A stretch of DNA of 12,204 nt from Spirochaetaceae bacterium. Lineage in GTDB: Bacteria; Spirochaetota; Spirochaetia; DSM-2461. Of the stretch, positions 1 through 5,526 are shown one piece after another. The position numbers were made by a program, and so were the translations under genes. The DNA lies in contig JAEINM010000077.1 in NCBI GenBank assembly GCA_016342385.1, positions 1-12,204 on the forward strand, read 5' to 3'. The notes beneath the pieces were generated by a model, which ran no database searches, was not told the DNA's origin, and worked only from the letters and a program-made list of their open reading frames with translations. Each line of letters begins with the position of its first letter. Position 1 is the stretch's first letter.

Positions 1-2
1 AA

Positions 3-200
3 GAACTGCACTTTAAACAGCATAAATGCCTGACGTGCTCTGAGAGATTAGTACTTTTCGGCCAAGAATGTCAACCGGTATTCCCAAAAAACTCAAAGAA
101 CTTTTTAAAAGATTTAATCCATTTAGCGATGATCACTTATTTGACTAAGATTTCATTAGAATTGCCTTTAAAGTACGAGAGCAAAACTAACAAATCATGA
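3..200 (+). other. Left-edge open frame, possible 3' end of a gene
   Basis: A reading frame stays open from base 3 to a TGA at 198-200, about 65 codons with no start visible, so it would be the C-terminal end of a gene beginning outside the window. It contains a Cys-x-x-Cys pair (HKCLTC) near its visible start and is rich in Lys and Leu. I recognise no family. In AT-rich DNA an open frame this long can arise by chance, and a promoter-like TTGACA-N18-TAATCT on the minus strand (45-74) lies inside it, which argues against it. The remaining bases to 231 show no other gene and no clear terminator for the membrane protein that ends at 232. Confidence 0.25.
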
Positions 201-231
201 ACAAACTGTCAATTGTATTTTAGGAATTATT

Positions 232-969
232 TTAATTATTATCATTTTGAAAACGAAGAGTTCCGTCTCTCAATAAACGGGCATGAAATGAAGAGTAGAC
301 TGTCTCTTTGATCGGTAGGTTCTCATGTATACGGATTTCTGCAAAGGGCAGAGTAAAAGCATCTAAAGCCATATCATTCTTTTGAACAAAAGCACCGGGA
401 TCATCTTCTTCTGACATAAATCCCAGAAATTGAATATAATGCGGATTTTCAAGAAAAAACAGATATTCCGGAAAGTCCAGAACCAAAAAAACAGGAGAAT
501 CCTGTTCTTCTCCCAGGGAGCGGAATTCTATTTCATTATCAAATCCCTGTATTTCCACTTCTTTTTCAAAATCCTTGACACTCAGAACTTTTATTATAAA
601 TGAGCTTCCATTATCAAAAGGGGTAAAATCAGATAATAGTAAATGAAAATATAGAAAAAGGCCCAATAAAAGAAACAGTACTACCGGTAGAGTAAATGTT
701 CTAATAAAATAAAAAGATACTGTTGAGAGTAGAAAAACAGCCAGATAGAATAGAAAAGAATTAAGAAAAGTAATTTCAGCAGTCTCGGCGACAATTAAAC
801 CACTAAAGAGTATAGCGACCGAAACTATCATTTGAATTAAACAGGTAATAGAAGAGATATCCCAAACTAACGCCCTATTGCTTTGTTTCAATGTATTTAT
901 TAATACAACCATGGCGGAACCGGCTGCCATAGCTGAAAAAAATAAATAACTATATACATTAAATATCAT
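232..969 (-). CDS. Hypothetical membrane protein, four predicted TM helices plus soluble C-terminal domain
   Basis: I do not recognise this 245-aa protein. The first half is strongly hydrophobic, with four probable membrane helices at about residues 5-24, 38-60, 66-89 and 92-112. Positive charges cluster in the 1-2 loop (KQSNR) and near the 3-4 turn, and acidic residues in the 2-3 loop, which suggests both termini face outward. Residues 113-245 form a soluble, acidic domain with beta-like segments, and the C-terminus ends in Asn/Asp. The ATG start at 969 has no convincing Shine-Dalgarno; in-frame ATGs at codons 14 and 20 do no better, so the start is uncertain. An 18-codon frame at 966-1022 overlaps the start as ATGA and could couple translation. 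The gene lies 217 bp downstream of thrS on the same strand. That it is real rests on length and membrane pattern. Confidence 0.75.
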   Translation of the reverse strand: MIFNVYSYLFFSAMAAGSAMVVLINTLKQSNRALVWDISSITCLIQMIVSVAILFSGLIVAETAEITFLNSFLFYLAVFLLSTVSFYFIRTFTLPVVLFLLLGLFLYFHLLLSDFTPFDNGSSFIIKVLSVKDFEKEVEIQGFDNEIEFRSLGEEQDSPVFLVLDFPEYLFFLENPHYIQFLGFMSEEDDPGAFVQKNDMALDAFTLPFAEIRIHENLPIKETVYSSFHARLLRDGTLRFQNDNN

Positions 970-1186
970 AAATAGTCTTGTATTTGTCTTCCAGATATTC
1001 CATTTACAACACCTTCAGACATATAAGTTTGATACTAGTATAGGACCGCAATTCTATGAGAGAGAAAATATGCGTCATGATCCATCTTTTTATTTTATCA
1101 ATATCATTCACTAGAACCTCTTTTCATCCAAATCTTTATACATGTAGGGAAGGTTGCACCCCTCCCCTACTATGATCCGTCACTAC
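970..1186. other. Intergenic region between thrS and the membrane-protein gene
   Basis: These 217 bases hold a strong hairpin just after thrS (1144-1170, listed separately), an 18-codon frame next to the membrane-protein start (966-1022), and a -10-like TATACT on the minus strand at 1038-1043 with no good -35. The -10-like box lies in the 10-bp palindrome ATACTAGTAT (1032-1041). No RNA gene or larger coding frame was seen. Confidence 0.5.
1144..1170 (-). terminator. Hairpin after thrS, possible terminator without a U-tract
   Basis: Seventeen bases past the thrS stop, a 10-bp stem (GTAGGGAAGG against CCTCCCCTAC, one G-U pair in RNA) closes a 7-nt loop. It is GC-rich against an AT-rich background, as expected for a terminator stem, but neither strand has a run of T after it. 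It may be a Rho-independent terminator of atypical form, or an RNA 3'-end stabiliser. The function is inferred from position only. Confidence 0.4.
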
Positions 1187-2938
1187 TTATGGCAGTTCTT
1201 TTGATTCAATTTTATCGAGAATCATCTGAAGAGCATCACTCATTGGCATACCATTCTTCTGTTCTCCTGTTCTAACCCTGATGCTCACGGCATTGTCATT
1301 CATTTCATTTTCACCAAGGACTATCATATAGGGTATTTTCTGATTCTGTGCATTTCTGATTTTGGCATTCATACGCTCATCTGAAAAGTCAGATTCCACT
1401 TTTATTCCCGCCGCTTTGAATGATTTCTCTACAGTTTTTGCATATTCATCAAATTTGGCGGAAACTGGAATAATCATAGCCTGTACAGGGCTTAACCACA
1501 CAGGAAAAGCCCCTCCGAAGTTTTCTACCAGGACACCAAAGAATCTTTCAATAGATCCCAGAAGGGCTCTGTGAATCATAAATGGGCGTTTTTCTTTGCC
1601 ATCTTTATCGACAAAAACCATATCGAAGCGTTCAGAAAGGTTAAAGTCGAACTGGACTGTAGACAGCTGCCATTCGCGACCCATAGTGTCTTTTACTTTC
1701 AGGTCTATTTTCGGACCGTAGAAAGCTCCTCCACCTTCATCAACTCCATACTCAAGACCTTCGGTCTCGATCGCTTTTCGTAGAGATTCTGTTGCCAGAT
1801 CCCAGTCTTTTTTCTCACCGACACTCTTCTCCGGCATAGTTGAGAGATAGGCGCTGATCTCTGTAAATCCGAATGATCTGAGCATAAACAGAGAAAATCG
1901 GAGAACTTCCAGAATTTCATCCTCCACCTGATCGGGAGTACAGATAATATGGGCATCATCCTGAGTAAATCCTCTAACCCTCATCAATCCATGAAGAGTA
2001 CCGGATTTCTCATATCTGTAAACAGTTCCCAGCTCAGCCCACCTGAAAGGGAGTTCTCTGTAGGAATGTTTGGCATTGTTATAGATCATAATATGAAAAG
2101 GACAGTTCATCGGTTTGGCATAATAGTCACTTTTATCCATTTCCATGGGCATAAACATGCTGTCATTGTAAAAATCCAGATGTCCTGAAGTTTCCCAGAG
2201 CCAGGATTTTCCCACATGAGGAGTAAATACCATTTCATAACCATTTTTATAGTGCTCGTTCCGCCAGAAATCTTCGATAGCAATTCTGATTCTGGCTCCC
2301 TTGGGATGCCAGTACACAAGTCCTGGTCCGGCTTCTTCGTGAAGAGAGAATAAATCAAGCTCTTTACCGATTTTTCTGTGGTCCCTTTTCTCCATCTCTT
2401 CCAGATGTTCTAGGTGAAGTCTCAATTCTTTGGGGTTGGAAAAAGCTGTTCCGTATATTCTCTGAAGCATGGGACGCTTCTCATCACCCCTCCAGTAGGC
2501 ACCTGCTGTTTTAAGGAGTTTAAATGATGATGGATTGAGCCTGCTTGTATCCTCCACATGGGGACCGCGGCAGAGATCTTTAAAGTCTCCCATCTGATAA
2601 ACAGAGATTTCTTCATTTTCCGGTAATTCTTCAATTAATTCCAGTTTGTACGGTTGATCTGCAAAAAGAGTTTTTGCCTCATCTTTAGTGACAACTATTC
2701 TCTCGAATCCCTTTTGTGACTTGATAATATCTTTCATGGAATCTTCAATCACTTTCAGATCATCGGGACTGATGGATCGGGGTAGATCAAAATCATAGTA
2801 GAATCCATTTTCAATGGCGGGACCGATAGCAATTTTTGCTTCGGGAAACATACGCAGTACTGCTCCCGCCATAACATGAGCCATTGAATGGCGCATTGTT
2901 TTCTGTTTTTCTAATTTTTTTGCCTCTTTATCTGACAT
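1187..2938 (-). CDS. thrS: Threonyl-tRNA synthetase lacking the TGS domain
   Basis: ThrRS charges tRNA-Thr with threonine in the cytoplasm. The protein has 583 residues. It starts almost directly with the editing (N2) domain: the HxxxH motif is H17/H21 (RHSMAH) and the CxxxH pair is C123/H127 (DLCRGPH). The class II core follows, with the predicted zinc ligands C279 (MNCPFH), H330 (QDDAHIIC) and H456 (MIHRALLGS), motif 2 around residues 302-332, and the anticodon-binding domain from about 485 to the end. Most bacterial ThrRSs have about 635-640 residues with an N-terminal TGS domain of about 60 residues; that domain is missing. The start is firm: AGGAGG (2944-2949) sits 5 nt before the ATG, and no extension is possible because the T-box leader occupies the upstream DNA. 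Expression is very probably controlled by that T-box in response to uncharged tRNA-Thr. Confidence 0.98.
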   Translation of the reverse strand: MSDKEAKKLEKQKTMRHSMAHVMAGAVLRMFPEAKIAIGPAIENGFYYDFDLPRSISPDDLKVIEDSMKDIIKSQKGFERIVVTKDEAKTLFADQPYKLELIEELPENEEISVYQMGDFKDLCRGPHVEDTSRLNPSSFKLLKTAGAYWRGDEKRPMLQRIYGTAFSNPKELRLHLEHLEEMEKRDHRKIGKELDLFSLHEEAGPGLVYWHPKGARIRIAIEDFWRNEHYKNGYEMVFTPHVGKSWLWETSGHLDFYNDSMFMPMEMDKSDYYAKPMNCPFHIMIYNNAKHSYRELPFRWAELGTVYRYEKSGTLHGLMRVRGFTQDDAHIICTPDQVEDEILEVLRFSLFMLRSFGFTEISAYLSTMPEKSVGEKKDWDLATESLRKAIETEGLEYGVDEGGGAFYGPKIDLKVKDTMGREWQLSTVQFDFNLSERFDMVFVDKDGKEKRPFMIHRALLGSIERFFGVLVENFGGAFPVWLSPVQAMIIPVSAKFDEYAKTVEKSFKAAGIKVESDFSDERMNAKIRNAQNQKIPYMIVLGENEMNDNAVSIRVRTGEQKNGMPMSDALQMILDKIESKELP

Positions 2939-3260
2939 AAAAACCTCCTGGTACTTTCCAGGGCGAAAAAAAACATTTTATTTTTCACCCCTGAAAACTT
3001 AAAAATATAAGTTCACTAAGGACGAAAAACAAAATGTCTTCCGCGTTACCACCTTAATTCACCGCAGCTAGTTTATTCTCTGCAATGCACTCAGCTCTCC
3101 TTTAACGCAGGATCTCGGCACAGCTTACTCTATTGTCTCCAACATTTCCGTGTGCAGCTCGGGAGTGGTTTTCACAGGCTCTTATATCAACCATCTTCCA
3201 GCCATGGATGGTCTCTCTCTTGATACAGGGGGCTGCTACTCGTCTCCGTTGTAGCTATTA
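2939..3260 (-). ncRNA. T-box leader RNA of thrS (tRNA-Thr sensing, specifier ACC)
   Basis: The leader has every expected T-box element. Stem I spans about 3248-3160: a basal helix (CGGAG with CUCCCG), an AGUA motif, a 7-bp upper helix (UGUAUCA/UGAUAUA), an AGAGAG bulge and a 6-bp distal helix (ACCAUC/GAUGGU) with a large terminal loop. The specifier loop reads GAAAACCAC, placing ACC (Thr) at 3167-3169, which agrees with the gene downstream. A purine-rich linker and stem II/III region follow (about 3150-3060). The antiterminator at 3018-3055 pairs AAGG with CCUU around a 7-nt bulge UGGUAAC (3045-3051) and a 7-bp upper helix. The canonical bulge is UGGNACC, so one base differs. UGGU can pair with a tRNA ending in ACCA. 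T-boxes are best known from Firmicutes and Actinobacteria; this looks like a spirochaete. Confidence 0.96.
2944..3021 (-). promoter_or_regulatory. Mutually exclusive hairpins linking the T-box to the thrS ribosome-binding site
   Basis: Three overlapping helices can form after the antiterminator. Stem 2 pairs the antiterminator's CCUU side (3021-3009) with AAGUUUUCAGGGG (3000-2988), with two mismatches. Stem 3 pairs GGGUGAAAAA with UUUUUCGCCC (2990-2961), using the same G's. Stem 4 pairs CCUGG with CCAGG (2962-2947), uses two of stem 3's C's and covers part of the AGGAGG Shine-Dalgarno. No stem is directly followed by a U-run, so simple termination is not obvious. Inference: uncharged tRNA favours antiterminator plus stem 3 with the RBS open, and charged tRNA favours stems 2 plus 4 with the RBS closed. 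Confidence 0.55.
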
Positions 3261-3266
3261 TGGATA

Positions 3267-3294
3267 ATATTAACTTCTGTAGATAAAATGTCAA
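3267..3294 (-). promoter_or_regulatory. Promoter of the thrS T-box transcript
   Basis: A perfect -35 TTGACA (3289-3294) is followed after 16 bp by TAATAT (3267-3272, 4 of 6 to consensus). The predicted start, near 3260, lies just before the T-box stem I, as required for a complete leader. Confidence 0.75.
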
Positions 3295-3327
3295 GGGTCA
3301 CTGCTTTTATGTCTTTCATTTTTCCTC

Positions 3328-3333
3328 TATACT
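3328..3333 (+). promoter_or_regulatory. Possible -10 box for the 111-aa gene
   Basis: TATACT matches the -10 consensus at five of six positions and sits 7 bp before the ATG at 3341. The -35 region (about 3305-3311, TTTTATG) is poor. If used, it would give an mRNA with essentially no 5' leader. Confidence 0.35.
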
Positions 3334-3340
3334 GTTAGTA

Positions 3341-3676
3341 ATGGAATTAGTAGAAGGAATAACAGAGAATTACCTGATCATGCATATAATACGCAATGAT
3401 CTGGGAGCAATTGAGAAGGTGATCGATGCCGATGGGAATAAAATAGAGAAACAGATGCTGGCCCATTCGTTTCTGGCATCGGGATGTGATGGAGGATTCA
3501 CCTACAAAGGCGAGTTTATTGAAATGGATGATTATTATCAGTTTAGAAAAGATAAAGCCGCCCGGCACCAGAGATTTAAATCGAGAAAGCTGCCGAAAAT
3601 GGTGAAACCGACCCGTTCAAACCATTCGACTGGCTCAGGAACCACAGGTTCGGAAACTGAAAAAGTTAAAAACTGA
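3341..3676 (+). CDS. Hypothetical protein, 111 aa, basic with low-complexity C-terminus
   Basis: I do not recognise this protein. It is the only plus-strand gene, diverging from the thrS leader and converging on the omptin gene, whose last 11 bases it overlaps. Residues 1-75 look like a small folded domain with alternating hydrophobic residues and two motifs worth noting, GCDGGFTYKGEF and MDDYYQFRKDKAARH. The last 35 or so residues are basic and then Ser/Thr/Gly-rich, probably disordered. There is no signal peptide or membrane segment. The ATG at 3341 has no Shine-Dalgarno. A -10-like TATACT at 3328-3333 would put the transcription start at about 3340, so the message may be leaderless; the next in-frame ATG is codon 14. 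Real coding status is likely but not proven. Confidence 0.65.
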   Translation: MELVEGITENYLIMHIIRNDLGAIEKVIDADGNKIEKQMLAHSFLASGCDGGFTYKGEFIEMDDYYQFRKDKAARHQRFKSRKLPKMVKPTRSNHSTGSGTTGSETEKVKN

Positions 3677-4658
3677 AAGCTGCATTTATTGAAATACTGA
3701 GGGCTTGATACTGGATACCGGCACCTCCGGCTATAGAGCCTTTTGAATTACCTTCATTATCATAAACATAGGTCGAACCTCTTCTTTCAATCAGATATTC
3801 ACCGGAAAACTTAGTACTCAAACAGAACCATTCACTGAAGGAATATCCGATTTTCACAGTAGTCGAAAGATATTGTCCAAAATAGATGTTATCATAAAAA
3901 TGGATTCCCCCCGGACCATAATCATCTCTCAACAAATGATGGTCATGATCCCCACCAAAAACAAAGGGGCTGTATATAAATATCCAATCCAGAAATACCC
4001 CATCTGGATAATAACCGGCAACTCCAAACCCCATATATAAAATATTTAACAATAATTCATAATCTATGGCATCAGCACCGACTTCAAGACTCCTCCACTC
4101 GGGAGGATAAATACTATCGAGGACGCGATCTGACCAATCCCAATATAGTCTTCTATATCCACTCATGGGTGAAAATCTTACATTGCGCTGAGAGAGGAAA
4201 TCGTAGGAAATATTTACATCCAGCAACAAGGATCTGACAACGTCCACAGAGCTGAGAGACCAATTTGTCCATCCACTACGATCATAATCATCATACACGG
4301 GATAGGATTTTCCTGTTAAATTGAGCCAATCAAAATCATTCATATACCCCGATCCGGCATTTATTGATGTCCAGAAACCGATATTGAGATATAATCTGTT
4401 CTGTATATTGATAGAAGCTGATAATCCCGCATATACAATTTCTGTAAGGTCCCAGATCAATTCACTTAAATATGTGTCACTTGAATTATCCTTATAAACA
4501 ATTTCCCTAGCGACTCCGTTTAAAAAACCGATTGAGGGCTCTATAGTAAAACCTATAGAATCAGATTCGGCTATTAATACCCCGTCCATACTCTGTATTG
4601 CCTGGAGCTGAAAACTCAAAATAACGAGCCATAATATACTGAATATTTTTGTCTTCAA
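3666..4658 (-). CDS. Omptin-family outer-membrane aspartyl-type protease
   Basis: Omptins are 10-stranded beta-barrel endoproteases of the outer membrane with the active site facing outward; in E. coli OmpT it is D83, D85, D210 and H212. This 330-aa protein has a signal peptide (residues 1-20, cleavage after LQA). Its MNDFDW at 106-111 matches OmpT MVDQDW, giving D108/D110, and GGDHDHH at 235-241 matches SDNDEH, giving D239/H241. Between them, WTNWS (130-134) and SGYRRLYWDW (166-175) align with the OmpT regions WTDES and AGYQESRYSF. The chain ends in Phe, as barrel proteins do. The start is TTG at 4658, backed by AAGGGG six nt upstream. It lies 18 bp after ispH, so is co-transcribed. The target is unknown. 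It is distant from enterobacterial omptins, but all four catalytic residues are present. No terminator with a U-tract was found after it. Confidence 0.88.
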   Translation of the reverse strand: MKTKIFSILWLVILSFQLQAIQSMDGVLIAESDSIGFTIEPSIGFLNGVAREIVYKDNSSDTYLSELIWDLTEIVYAGLSASINIQNRLYLNIGFWTSINAGSGYMNDFDWLNLTGKSYPVYDDYDRSGWTNWSLSSVDVVRSLLLDVNISYDFLSQRNVRFSPMSGYRRLYWDWSDRVLDSIYPPEWRSLEVGADAIDYELLLNILYMGFGVAGYYPDGVFLDWIFIYSPFVFGGDHDHHLLRDDYGPGGIHFYDNIYFGQYLSTTVKIGYSFSEWFCLSTKFSGEYLIERRGSTYVYDNEGNSKGSIAGGAGIQYQALSISINAAFSF

Positions 4659-4676
4659 AGAGAGCCCCTTTTCTTT

Positions 4677-5525
4677 TTATGAATGAGTTTTAAGCCTATT
4701 CTCCACCTCTTCTACAACCCAGTCAGGAGTTGAAGCACCTGCGGTTAGTCCTATTATATCATATCTCTTTAGATCTTCATAAATTTCGGCTGATATCTCC
4801 TCTGCTCCAGAAATATGCCAGCATGGAATATGTAATTCTTTCACAGTTAGAAATAATCGCTGAGTGTTGGCGCTATTTTTACCTCCGATAACAATGACAG
4901 CATCCACCTTCTCAGCAAGAGAGCGGACTGCTGTCTGCCTATTATTTGTAGCAGAACAAATACTGTTATGTATTTTAATCTGGCCATTTTTCTGAAGTAA
5001 GATTCTGCAGACCGAATCAAATTCATTTTCCTTGATGGTAGTCTGGCAGATAACCATAGTTTTAGAGGGAATATTCAGTTCTTCAGCCTCTTGTGGACTT
5101 TCAATTATATCAAAGTCTCTGGCATACCCGGCCAACCCCTTAATTTCCCCATGGTTCCTATCACCGACAATAACTATATGGTATCCCTGACTACTGTATT
5201 TCTGAACGATTTTATGGGAGGCAATCACTTTCGGACATGTTCCGTCTACAACTTCAACACCTTTATTCTCAAGCTTTTTCCTTTCTTCCGGAGGGATCCC
5301 ATGTGCCCGGATTACGATTTTCCCCTCATGTACATCATCTACTGACTCAATGGCAGGGATTCCGAGCTTTGTAAATTTATCAACGATCTGCTGGTTATGG
5401 ATAATAGGTCCCAATGTGGCCGCTTTCTGATCACTATTTCCGTCTGCTATAGCCTGAACAATGGCGACAGCTCGCTCGACTCCCATGCAAAAACCCATTT
5501 CATCGGCTCGAATTATTTTTTTCAT
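4677..5525 (-). CDS. ispH: 4-hydroxy-3-methylbut-2-enyl diphosphate reductase (IspH/LytB)
   Basis: IspH carries out the last step of the MEP pathway, reducing HMBPP to IPP and DMAPP with a 4Fe-4S cluster. The 282-aa protein keeps the three cluster cysteines: C13 (GFCMGV), C97 (GTCPKV) and C190 (SICSATNNRQ). Substrate-site residues are also visible: H43 (IIHN), H75 (RAHG), the HGE triad at H125-E127 and QTT near 161-163. The C-terminus has the family motif TAGASTPDWVVEEV (261-274). The length lacks the long C-terminal extensions seen in some bacteria. The ATG follows the upstream TGA stop by a single base, and its AGGA ribosome-binding site lies inside that gene's last codons, so translation is probably coupled. 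It is the middle gene of a three-gene operon that also includes the deacetylase-like and omptin genes. Confidence 0.97.
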   Translation of the reverse strand: MKKIIRADEMGFCMGVERAVAIVQAIADGNSDQKAATLGPIIHNQQIVDKFTKLGIPAIESVDDVHEGKIVIRAHGIPPEERKKLENKGVEVVDGTCPKVIASHKIVQKYSSQGYHIVIVGDRNHGEIKGLAGYARDFDIIESPQEAEELNIPSKTMVICQTTIKENEFDSVCRILLQKNGQIKIHNSICSATNNRQTAVRSLAEKVDAVIVIGGKNSANTQRLFLTVKELHIPCWHISGAEEISAEIYEDLKRYDIIGLTAGASTPDWVVEEVENRLKTHS

Positions 5526-5526
5526 A

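Noticed and set aside
190..215. TTGACA on the minus strand near 206-211 as a promoter
   Set aside because: The -10 at 17 bp is TAGTTT, a poor match, and there is no gene start downstream within the window.
1705..1959. Minus-strand frame of 84 codons within thrS, and similar frames at 2107-2358 and 2422-2634
   Set aside because: These are out-of-frame shadows of thrS with implausible composition and no ribosome-binding sites.
2961..2990. Stem 3 as a conventional Rho-independent terminator of the T-box
   Set aside because: The stem is strong, but is followed by UGGAAAG and not by a U-run; the U8 lies in and before its 3' arm. Kept instead as a regulatory helix.
3639..3651. GAACC-ACA-GGTTC hairpin beyond the omptin stop
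   Set aside because: Only 5 bp with a 3-nt loop, no U-run on either strand, and it lies in the 111-aa coding region; not enough for a terminator call.
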